Of a DNA stretch of 64,000 nt, positions 35,617-45,557 are shown in pieces. Numbering within the stretch: the stretch's first letter is position 1; each line of letters starts with the position of its first letter. The stretch lies in the NCBI GenBank assembly GCA_950097015.1, contig CATNEN010000001.1, positions 23,812,501 through 23,876,500 of the forward strand, given 5' to 3'. A program made the translations under genes and the position numbers. Below the pieces are notes generated by a model that did not search any database, was not told the DNA's origin, and worked only from the letters and a program-made list of their open reading frames with translations. The stretch comes from Macrostomum hystrix (taxonomy: Eukaryota > Platyhelminthes > Macrostomidae).

Positions 35617-35682
35617 CAATGCTCTCTGGCAGTGTCAGGCTAACAGCGTGAACCCATCCTAATTTATAGCTGCTGGGCATTC

Positions 35683-35688
35683 AATAAA
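35683..35688 (+). terminator. Polyadenylation signal of the SPSB-type gene
   Basis: AATAAA 67 bp after the stop codon at 35616, followed by a T-rich stretch. Confidence 0.6.
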
Positions 35689-35689
35689 C

Positions 35690-36450
35690 TCTTTTAATTG
35701 CAGCTGCTTCAAATTTTAGCAATCTGGTGTTTTATTTAATGAATAACTGAATTATTTCTTATTGTTTTTCTTATTTAACACTTTGCAGGATTGCTATATG
35801 AACGGGAACTTCAGAATAATCGCACAATTTTGATTGACTGTCTGTCATTGACTGTTACTGACTGTCATTTAACTGCTACTTCACAGTTACTATGAAATCA
35901 TTAACACCGTTAGTATTGTTATTGCTCGTTTATTTCATCTTACTAGGATGTAAGTGTGTGCGTATCTGAGTGTACATTCTTTAACTTCAGTTTTTACCTA
36001 TTTTTTCGCAATTTAAACTATTCTCCATTGCAAATTTTTAACTTGGTTTTTATCTTATTATACTACTCAAATTAATAGTCAGTAGGCTAAGTGATCGAAC
36101 GGCTTTGTGCTGAACCGAGTTTTAAAGTGAGTTAGTATTTTATTCTCTCTTGTTAGCTAGCGGATTGCGGACACACGGAATGCACCGCTGCTCCAGGGTT
36201 CCATGCTGAACAATTAACGTTATCTGTCACTGCTTCCCATTTTGGGATGTTTTTTTTACTTTATTCCCTTGCTAAACCATTTGGTTCATTGATATTGTGC
36301 TGTATGCCAGCAGCCCTCATCGTTGTGCATGTATCTTAATCTGTTCTCTTTTTTAGTTTAGTTTTTTTATTTGGTTTTGTTTTAATTGATGCTTCTTTCA
36401 AGGCACCTTTTGTAAATGTTGTCAATCATTAGCTACTTCCTGCTGCTTAT
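35690..36450. other. AT-rich intergenic sequence, nothing recognised
   Basis: No coding or RNA feature seen. Confidence 0.5.
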
Positions 36451-36451
36451 A

Positions 36452-37030
36452 ACCCTCAGGTCTAGATCCATATAACCTTCAGGTCTAGATTGATATAACC
36501 TTCAGGTCTAGATTGATATAACCTTCAGGTCTAGATTCATATAACCTTCAGGTCTAGATTGATATAACCCTCAGGTCTAGATTGATATAACCTTCAGGTC
36601 TAGATTAATATAACCTTCAGGTCTAGATTGATATAACCTTCAGGTCTAGATTGATATAACCTTCAGGTCTAGATCCATATAACCTTCAGGTCTAGATTGA
36701 AATAACCTTCAGGTCTAGATTCATATAACCTTCAGGTCTAGATTGATATAACCCTCAGGTCTAGATTCATATAACCTTCAGGTCTAGATTGATCTAACCT
36801 TTAGGTCTAGATTGATATAACCCTCAGGTCTAGATTCATATAACCTTCAGGTCTAGATCCATATAACCTTCAGGTCTAGATTGATACAACCCTCAGGTCT
36901 AGATTCATATAACCTTCATTTCTAGATCCATATAACCTTCAGGTCTAGATTCATATAACCTTCAGGTCTAGATGCACATGACCTTCACAGGTCTAGATTC
37001 ACATGACCTTCAGGTCTAGATTCACATGAT
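36452..37030. repeat. 23-bp minisatellite, about 25 copies
   Basis: Units of AACCTTCAGGTCTAGATTGA plus TAT, between the SPSB-type gene and ACOX3. The last units are diverged (CACATGACC). Confidence 0.96.
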
Positions 37031-37955
37031 TATAGACAACCCGCAATGAGGCAGCGAAGCAGCAGCCTAGTTTTGAATCGCTCAGGTTATCCGCCTGGTC
37101 TCGCTATTACTGTTAAAAGCTGTTACATACCGCTTGCTCTGCTGTTAAACCGCTTGCCTAAGCTGTTCGATTTCCCGCTTCTAGCAAGTCCATTAGTGGA
37201 GATTTTCTCTGTCTGTTTATTAAACTGCAATGTTTCAAAGTTGAGTTCATAAATGATTTGCTTTTGTTGCTTGTTGATTATTATTTTACTCTTCCCACAT
37301 GGCAATACATTGCTTACATGTGTTACAGCCTAGCTACAGGCACAGCAGTCGCGCACAATAATATACATGTTCAATTTCTTGGTTTTCCCACCCCAACCAC
37401 TTTTGCTCTGTTTATTTTACTCGTGTTTTCTTCGTCAATATTGCTAACATAATGCTACTTATATGCTACTAGGTAGTAGTAGCGAAGCTGTCATCAGTTC
37501 GATTTTGCGAATATTTGAATATTATAAATACTAGTAGAAAATCAGTGTCGTGTTTAGACCGGCGCAGTCGTTTATATTTTATGTTTTTATCGAATCTTTA
37601 ATGCGCGTTCGTTAAAACAAAACAAATGATGAAAGTCATATATAAAAAACTAACAAATATAAAGAATTTGATACCACGCGACAACAGAGTGTTTGTGAGG
37701 CCTGTTCCGTCTGATGGTAAAGTATATGCGCGTTCGGATTTCGCCTTTTCTCTTTCTCTTGATTTCTGCGCATTTCTATTATAGATGACAGTCTTATGAA
37801 CATATGCGTGATTTATATCCATAGCTACAAATATTTCGATACATATCGGCTAGTTACCGACCAAGTCATGCAAGCCTGGTCACAGTTTTATGCATGGAAA
37901 TTTGAAAAAAGTTGTCTTTTGTTTGATTAGTGTGAGGACTGTTAGTGCATTGTGC
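37031..37955. other. Intergenic sequence, nothing recognised
   Basis: Unique AT-rich sequence; short open frames only. It may include the ACOX3 promoter. Confidence 0.45.
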
Positions 37956-37959
37956 CAAA

Positions 37960-38035
37960 AATTAATGGGGCCTTGTTGCGGATTCGAACCCGGGCTCTCG
38001 GAGCATTTCTGCTACCGCTCCGCCATCTAGTGTAG
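37960..38035 (-). other. tRNA-like sequence (SINE head or tRNA relic)
   Basis: The minus strand has an A-box-like GATGGCGGAGCGGTAGCAG and a perfect B box GGGTTCGAATCC, at a spacing typical of a tRNA. An intact anticodon arm and matching acceptor stem are not evident, so this is more likely a third SINE family's head or a tRNA pseudogene than a working tRNA. It is unlike SINE A and SINE B. Confidence 0.4.
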
Positions 38036-38123
38036 CTGCAAGGGTAGGCTTGTTTAGATGGAGAAATGAACATGTCGATTGGGTTGCGATTTTGCAGCAG
38101 CTGCTGGCCATCGCGCAGAAGCC

Positions 38124-39783
38124 ATGTCTCCCACTAGCCGCGAGCAAACAGTAGAACTCAACAGCTGGCTGCCGGACTTTCCGCCAGGTCCGTTGGATTC
38201 GTTTCGTAGGCGAGCCACCTTCGACTGGAGACAGATGGCCTGCCTGCTGCTGGGAGAGGACGGCCTGCGGATGCGGGTGGGTGAATGATTGCTGGCGTGG
38301 CTGCCAACCGTGCTGCCTCCCTCTAGCCTCCTTTCATCTTCTCCGCTACCATTAAATCTCCCTCACTGGCCCGCAGCTCACGGTGTGGCGCACCATGGAG
38401 TCGGACCCGGTGTTCGCGCACAGCCAGAAGCCGCTGTCTCTGCAGGAGGTGCGCCGCCGGACCTACCTGCAGTGCAAGCGCCTGTTTGAGTACAGCTTCC
38501 TCACTGACGATGAGCTCATGTCTGATCCCCAGCTGCTGAGTCATTTCAATCAGGCCGTGCTCATGTACGACAAGTCCCTGCTGGGAAAGTACAGTCTGAC
38601 CCTCACCATGTTCGGCGCCAGCGTGCTGTCTATGGGCAAGAGTCACACCGACTACTACCTGCGAGCTAAGAACTTCGAGCTGTACGGCTGCTTCGCCCTC
38701 ACGGAGCTGTCCCACGGCAGCAACACCCGGGCGATGAGGACCACGGCAACCTACGATCCGCTAACTAAAGAGTTCGTTCTCAACACCCCTGATCTGGAGG
38801 CTATGAAGGTCTGGGTTGGTGAGTTCCTGCCTGCCTGCCTGTTCTGGGTGTCTGCCTGCCTGTTCTGGGTGTCTGCCTGCCTGTTCTGGGTGTCTGCCTG
38901 TTCTGGGTGTCTGGCTGCCTGTTCTGGGTGTCTGTCTGTCTGTTATGGGTGTCTGTGTCTGTTATGAGTGTATCAGTCATGTCTGCTAGCCGCCTGTACT
39001 TCGCAGGCAATCTCGGCCAGTCCGCCACTCACGCCTTGGTCTACGCCCAGCTGATTACGCCCGACGGTTCGAACCACGGACTGCACGCGTTCGCGGTGCC
39101 GGTTCGGAGTCCGGCCAGCCTCCTTCCCTACCCGGGCGTCCTGGTCGGCGATATGGGCGACAAGATCGGCTTTAACGGCGTCGACAACGGCTTCGTAGCC
39201 TTCAGTGGCTATCGAATCGGCAAGGACTGCTTGCTGAATCGAACCGGCGACGTCACGGACTCCGGCGAGTATGTCAGCCCCTATCGAGACGCCTCCAAGA
39301 GGCTGGGAGCCACTCTCGGCGCCCTGAGCGGCGGCCGCGTCAGCATCGTCGGCATGGCCAGCTCTGGGCTATGCCTGGCTGCCGTCATCGCAGTGAGATA
39401 CTCGGCGGCCAGGCGACAGTTCAGCCAGGACGCATACGACTACGGATGGTCTGTGCAGGGCCGCTCTGGCCAGTGAAAGCCATTTTGAGGGATTGGGAAC
39501 TCGTTTGATGGAGTGGGAAGTCATTTGGGGATTGGGAACTCATCTGTGTGATTGGGAAGTCATTTGAGGGGCTGGGAACTCATTTTTGGGATTAGGAACT
39601 AATTTGATAGATTAGGAACTCATTTGATAGATTAGGAACTCATTTGGGGGATTGGGAAGTCAATTCCCAATTTAGAGGGGAGAGAGGAGATTCAGAGGCC
39701 AAGGTAATATAATAGGAATACGAATCGATTGAAGTTCGGTTTGAGTTCCTAATACAAGCTTCCAACTTTTTATGTTCAACAGC

Positions 39784-39844
<61 letters not shown>

Positions 39845-42800
39845 CGTCGCATCCCGAGCCGCAAAAGCTGGGTCTTTCCTCGTCTACCGACCTGAAACAG
39901 CGGCAGCAGCAGCAGCCAGCCGCTGCCGAGCGCCCAGTGCTTGAGTACTCAATGCAGCAGCAGCGCCTGTTTCCCCACTTGGCCTCAGCTTACGCCTGGA
40001 CTCTCATGGGCTGCTCTCTCTTCGCCGACTATGCCGCCCTGCGACTGGCCGACTCCAAGTCCGCTGCCACTGCCAGCGCCGGCCGGGAGCTGCACGCGCT
40101 GTCGTCCGCTGCCAAGCCGGCAGCCGCCTGGGCTTGCATGGCAGCTCTGCAGGAGGCCAGGGAGGCCTGCGGCGGACACGGCTACCTGGCATCCAGCCGA
40201 CTGGGCCACCTGCGCAACGACTTCGACGCCACTTGCACCTACGAGGGAGAAAATCACGTGCTGCTGCAGCAGGTGTGTGGTCTCTGACGATCTCCGGTAC
40301 TCAGTTTCCCTGCTGCGGTCACCTGGTCCTCCTGTCTTAGGTCACCTGGTCCTCCTATCTTAGGTCACCTGGTCCTCCTATCTTAGGTCACCTGGTCCTC
40401 CTATCTTAGGTCACCTGGTCCTCCTATCTTAGGTCACCTGGTCCTCCTATCTTAGGTCACCTGGTCCTCCTATCTTAGGTCACCTGGTCCTCCTATCTTA
40501 GGTCACCTGGTCCTCCTATCTTAGGTCACCTGGTCCTCCTGTCTCCAGTCACCTGGTCTAAGTATCTTCGTATCTCGTCTCTTATCACCTCCTAGCCCGG
40601 TCCTCAGGTCCTCCTAGCCCCGGTCCTCAGGTCCTCCTATCCCGGTCCTCAGGTCCTCCTAGTCCGGTCCTCAGGTCCTCCTAGTCCGGTCCTCAGGTCC
40701 TCCTAGCCCTGGTCCTCAGGTCCTCCTATCCCGGTCCTCAGGTCCTCCTAGCCCGGTCCTCAGGTCCTCCTAGGTCGACGCTGGAGCCCAGTTCAACAAG
40801 CCAGTTTAACAATGCAGTTGCTATGCCAACTAATCTATCACCTGATCTAGGCCACGGCTCACCTGCTGTCTCTGGAAACATCAAATTCATCCGCTGCCGC
40901 TGCCGCAGACGCTTCACCTCTTGGCAGTTGTCGATATCTGTTCTTGAACCAGCAGCAGCAGCAGCGGTGGCTGCCCAGTCTGCAGGACATGCTGGATGGC
41001 GAAGGCTGCCCGGATGTTGTCGGACCTACTGACATCGCCGACAAAGCCTCCGACGGTAACAGCGAGCGCTCCGCCATTCTCCTCCGCCTGCTGTGGTCGC
41101 TAGTTCGAGTCCTGATTCAATCAGCAGTGGGCGCTGGCGCTGCTGGCCTCACGCAGTGGCGAGCCAAGAGTCTAGCCCTTGCCTACGCCGAGGCTGAGAC
41201 CCTGCGACGGTTCCGCCAGTTGGCCTTCGGCAGCCAGGCAGCCGTTGACAACCGGCTGGCGGGTCCGCTGAGACTGCTGTGGACTATGCACGGCCTCAGT
41301 CTGGTCAGTCGGCACTTTCAGGCCATGTGCGAGGCCGGCCTTCTAAACAGCGGCGTCGGCGGATTCGGTTTCGATGCCTGCCAGCTGTCCGGCTGGCTCG
41401 CCCGTTGCCAAGCAACCGCCTGCTCGGCCCTGCTGCCCGAAGCCGTGGCTCTGGTTGACGCCATTGCGCCAACTGACTTTGTGCTGCACTCGGCGCTTGG
41501 CGACTCGAGCGGATTGGTAGGGACACTAACAGCTGTTTTGTCTCGCTTTCTTGGAAATTACTTCTTCTTTAGTCATTCCGAACATCTGTTCTTTCGCTTT
41601 CTAATAAAAAATAGCTAGATTTTCCGCTGAGGGCGATGCTACTCGTAGAATTTAAACATAAATATAAAAGTAGAATCTCAGCAGGATCTATAGCTAGAAT
41701 CGCAGCAGGATCCTATAGCTAGAATCGCAGCAGGATCCTATAGCTAGAATCGCAGCTGTATCCTATTGCTAGAATCGCAACTGGATCCTATAGCTAGAAT
41801 CGCAGCAGGATCCTATATCTAGAATCGTAGCAGGATCCTATTGCTAGAATCGCAGCAGGATCCTATTGCTAGAATCGCAGCAGGATCCTATATCTAGAAT
41901 CGTAGCAGGATCCTTTAGCTAGAATCGTAGCAGGATCCTTTAGCTAGAATCACAGCTGAATCCTTTAGCTAGAATCGCTTCAGGAACTGTATGTGGAATC
42001 GCAGCTGGATTCGTAGATAAAATCGCTTCAGGAACCGTATGTGGAATCGCAGCTGGATTTGTTGCTAGAATCGCTTCAAGAACCGTATGTGGAATCGCAG
42101 CTGGATTTGTTGCTAGAATCGCTTCAAGAACCGTATGTGGAATCGCAGCTGGATTTGTTGCTAGAATCGCTTCAAGAACCGTAGGTTGAGCACACTCAGC
42201 AGTGTGCTCAACCATCTCTCGACTCCCATGGGACCAGCCGTCTCTCTAGCTTTCTCCCTTATTCTTTTCTTTGCATTTCTTTTTTATTTCCTGATGATTT
42301 CCTGAGCGCTTTTCGCTTCCATCGATTGCTTGAATTGCCTTGATTAAAATTATATCTGGCATCGCCTTGGGCAGCGAGTGTTGCGGTTTCTGCGCTGATC
42401 CGACACGCCTTTGCTGCGCTAACGAACTGACCTCCTTGATATATCCTCTTCTCCTCCAAAAATCTCTCCCCCCCTTCTTTTTATCCTTTTTCCTCTTTCT
42501 TCCCCTCCTTCTCCACTTTCTTTCCCTTTCTTCCCCTCTTTCTCCCCTTTCTCCCCTTTCTCCCCTTTCTCCCCTTTCTTCCCCATCCTTCTCCCCATTT
42601 CTTCCCCCTCTTATTCCCTATTTCTTCCCCTCTTCCCCATTTCTTCCCCATCCTTCTCCCCATTTCTTCCCCCTCCTGCTCATTTCTTCCCCCTCTTTCT
42701 CCCCTTTTCTTCCCCCTCTTTCTCCCCCTTTCTTCCCCCTCCTCCCTAATTCTTCCCCCTCTTTCTCCCCTTTTCTTCCCCCTCTTTCTCCCCCTTTCTT

Positions 42801-43071
42801 CCCCCTCCTCCCCATTTCTCTCCTCTTTCTCTCCCTTTTTCCCGTCTTTCTTTCCCTTCTTCCCCATTTCTTCCTCATTTTTATTTTGATTTCTACCCTT
42901 TCGTTATTAACTTTTTTTCCTCCTCCTAATCCATCCGGCCCGCCGCCGCAGATCTACGAGAACATTGTCCAGTCGATGTTCACCGCCCCGGGCGCTTTCG
43001 AACGGCCGGAATGGTGGACTGAGTTTTTGGACAAGCCGAAACTCGGCGCCAGGCCGGTGGCAAAGATCTAG
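38124..43071 (+). CDS. ACOX3: Peroxisomal acyl-CoA oxidase 3 (pristanoyl-CoA oxidase type), 6 exons, about 770 aa
   Basis: Exons: 38124-38276, 38377-38818, 39007 to about 39448, about 39783-40272, 40851-41516, 42952-43071. The enzyme oxidises branched or straight acyl-CoA to enoyl-CoA with FAD and O2, giving H2O2, in peroxisomal beta-oxidation. Family sequence is collinear throughout: [104 protein letters not shown] (catalytic Glu), [20 protein letters not shown], and C-terminal AKI, a PTS1-like tripeptide in place of SKL. The exon 3-4 junction is the one uncertain point. The exon 3 donor is weak (gtctgt at 39449 fits phase) and exon 4 opens with a 19-codon CAG run that adds poly-Gln to a surface loop. 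Exon 5 also has a short Gln run. Each of introns 2-5 holds its own minisatellite. Confidence 0.93.
38828..38968. repeat. 21-bp minisatellite in ACOX3 intron 2
   Basis: Six to seven units of TGCCTGCCTGTTCTGGGTGT plus one base, decaying to TGTCTGTTATGGGTGTC at the 3' end. It begins within 10 bp of the exon 2 donor and takes up most of the 188-bp intron. Confidence 0.92.
39478..39665. repeat. About 20-bp degenerate minisatellite in ACOX3 intron 3
   Basis: Units such as GGGATTGGGAACTCATTTG, variable in length (20-22 bp), about nine copies. Confidence 0.88.
40316..40560. repeat. 23-bp minisatellite in ACOX3 intron 4, about 10 copies
   Basis: Units of GGTCACCTGGTCCTCCTATC plus TTA. Each unit boundary reads pyrimidine tract-TTAG|GTCACC, i.e. 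a 3'-splice-like site followed directly by GT. Confidence 0.95.
40595..40775. repeat. 22-bp minisatellite in ACOX3 intron 4, about 8 copies
   Basis: Units of GGTCCTCAGGTCCTCCTAG plus CCC, adjoining the 23-bp array and sharing GGTCCTCCTA with it. The two are probably related by descent. Confidence 0.92.
41664..42187. repeat. 25-bp minisatellite in ACOX3 intron 5
   Basis: Units built on AGAATCGCAGCAGGATCCTA plus TAGCT. In the right-hand part they become a two-unit block of about 48 bp alternating ATCGCTTCAAGAACCGTATG with AATCGCAGCTGGATTTGTTG. It shares the AGAATCGCAGC core with the arrays at 2.1-3.3 and 43.4-45.2 kb. Confidence 0.95.
42445..42935. repeat. Polypyrimidine tract in ACOX3 intron 5
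   Basis: About 490 bp almost purely C/T on the plus strand (TTCTTCCCCCTCTTTCTCCC-type units), ending close to the acceptor of the last exon at 42952. It could act as an extended polypyrimidine tract. The open frames across it are artefacts. Confidence 0.9.
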
Positions 43072-43074
43072 CAC

Positions 43075-43370
43075 GAGCTGCTGCCGCGGATGTTCTGGCT
43101 TTGAATCCGATCTATCATTTCCATTAGGGACGCGAAAACCTAGCTTTGATTCACGCTCTGCTTTTGACTTTACTTTGATTGACTTAATTTGAATTTTTAC
43201 CTTTTTAAACGGTTTGTTTCTGTTTTATACACTAAAATGAACGCACATTTTTCCAATGAGTTATTTCTGCCTGATTAGCATCGAGAATCAAAAAAATGCT
43301 TTATTAGTAATATCTCTATTCTCGTCTTTATGGTCCTATTATGTTTCATTTCTGATTCCAGCCAAAACTT
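43075..43370. other. 3' flank of ACOX3
   Basis: AT-rich, presumably 3' UTR. I see no AATAAA on the plus strand before the satellite that begins near 43375, so the polyadenylation site is unknown. Confidence 0.4.
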
Positions 43371-43374
43371 AGCT

Positions 43375-45195
43375 TGAATCGAAGCTAGAATCGCAGCAGG
43401 ATCCGTAGTTCTAGAATCGCAGCAGGATCCGTAGCTCTAGAATCGCAGCAGGATCCGCAGTTTATAGAATCGCAGCAGGATCCGCAGTTTATAGAATCGC
43501 AGCAGGATCCGCAGTTCTAGAATCGCAGCAGGATCCGCAGTTTATAGAATCGCAGCAGGATCCGCAGTTTATAGAATCGCAGCAGGATCCGCAGTTTATA
43601 GAATCGCAGCAGGATCCGCAGTTTATAGAATCGCAGCAGGATCCGCAGTTTATAGAATCGCAGCAGGATCCGCGTTTTATAGAATCGCAGCAGGATTCGC
43701 AGTTCTAGAATCGCAGCAGGATCAGTAGCTCTAGAATCGCAGCAGGATCCGCAGTTTATAGAATCGCAGCAGGATCCGCAGTTTATATAATCGCAGCAGG
43801 ATCCGCAGTTCTACTATCGCAGCAGGATCCGTAGCTCTAGAATCGCAGCAGGATCCGTAGCTCTAGAATCGCAGCTGGATCCGTAGCTCTAGAATCGCAG
43901 CTGGATCCGTAGCTCTAGAATCGCAGCTGGATCCGTAGCTCTAGAATCGCAGCAGGGTTCTTAGCTCTAGTATCGCAGCTGGATCCGTTGCTCTAGAATC
44001 GCAGCAGGATCCTTAGTTCTAGAATCGCAGCTGGATCCGTAGCTCTAGAATCGCAGCAGGATCCGTAGCTCTAGAATCGCAGCAGGATCCGTAGCTCTAG
44101 TATCGCAGCTGGATCCGTAGCTCTAGAATCGCAGCAGGATCCGTAGCTCTAGAATCGCAGCAGGATTCGCAGTTCTAGAATCGCAGCAGGATCAGTAGCT
44201 CTAGAATCGCAGCAGGATCCGCAGTTTATAGAATCGCAGCAGGATCCGCAGTTTATAGAATCGCAGCAGGATCCGCAGTTCTACAATCGCAGCTGGATCC
44301 GTAGCTCTAGAATCGCAGCAGGATCCGTAGCTCTAGAATCGCAGCAGGATCAGTAGCTCTAGAATCGCAGCAGGATCCGCAGTTTATAGAATCGCAGCAG
44401 GATCCGCAGTTTATATAATCGCAGCAGGATCCGCAGTTCTACTATCGCAGCAGGATCCGTAGCTCTAGAATCGCAGCAGGATCCGTAGCTCTAGAATCGC
44501 AGCTGGATCCGTAGCTCTAGAATCGCAGCTGGATCCGTAGCTCTAGAATCGCAGCTGGATCCGTAGCTCTAGAATCGCAGCAGGGTTCTTAGCTCTAGTA
44601 TCGCAGCTGGATCCGTTGCTCTAGAATCGCAGCTGGATCCGTAGCTCTAGAATCGCAGCTGGATCCGTAGCTCTAGAATCGCAGCAGGGTTCTTAGCTCT
44701 AGTATCGCAGCTGGATCCGTAGCTCTAGAATCGCAGCTGGATCCGTAGCTCTAGAATTGCAGCAGGGTTCTTAGCTCTAGTATCGCAGATGGATCCGTTG
44801 CTCTAGAATCGCAGCTGGATCCGTAGCTCTAGAATCGCAGCTGGATCCGTAGCTCTAGAATCGCAGCAGGGTTCTTAGCTCTAGTATCGCAGCTGGATCC
44901 GTAGCTCTAGAATCGCAGCAGGATCCGTAGCTCTAGAATTGCAGCAGGGTTCTTAGCTCTAGTATCGCAGCTGGATCCGTAGCTCTAGAATCGCAGCAGG
45001 ATCCGTAGCTCTAGAATCGCAGCAGGGTTCTTAGCTCTAGTATCGCAGCAGGGTTCTTAGCTCTAGTATCGCAGCTGGATCCGTAGTTCTAGAATCGCAG
45101 CAGGATCCGTAGCTCTAGAATCGCAGCAGGATCCGTAGCTCTAGAATCGCAGCAGGATCCATAGTTCTAGAATCGCAGCAGGATCCGTAGCTAAA
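43375..45195. repeat. 26-bp satellite downstream of ACOX3, about 70 copies
   Basis: Units of AGAATCGCAGCAGGATCCGT plus AGCTCT, or a CAGTTTAT variant. Variant types are clustered. A block of about 300 bp near 43,705-44,010 recurs 628 bp further on. It shares its core with the satellite in ACOX3 intron 5. Confidence 0.96.
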
Positions 45196-45350
45196 ATGGA
45201 TCTTGGAATCGTATCAAGAGCTTATATCGCAGCAGAAGTCGTGACGGAATCGAACCAAGAGTAAGAACATTTTACTACATATTATTGAACTGATTATTGA
45301 TAGGAAAAATAGCAATCGAATAGCACTGAAACTTGCATTTGCAACGAGCT

Positions 45351-45356
45351 TTTATT
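45351..45356 (-). terminator. Possible polyadenylation signal of the Gln-rich gene
   Basis: The minus strand reads TGTAAATAAAAG here, about 200 bp past the stop codon. A second AATAAA lies nearer, at about 45440. Either could serve. Confidence 0.35.
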
Positions 45357-45557
45357 TACATGATCATATTAGTCAAGAAAATTATTGAGTGATTAACTTA
45401 GTACTCAATGTACATTTTTTCGAGCTAGTTCTGAAAAATATTTATTTACCGCCAATTTAGTAAGTGAGAGTCGACTTTGCCCTTAATTGTGCGTAAAGTA
45501 TGAAAATAAAACAAGATAAGAATTGAGTCGTTGATTGTGGCGGCTCTTCGAGTCGAG

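Noticed and set aside
42340-43071. 243-codon frame ending in the last ACOX3 exon
   Set aside because: Only 42952-43071 is coding; the upstream part is the intronic polypyrimidine tract read through.
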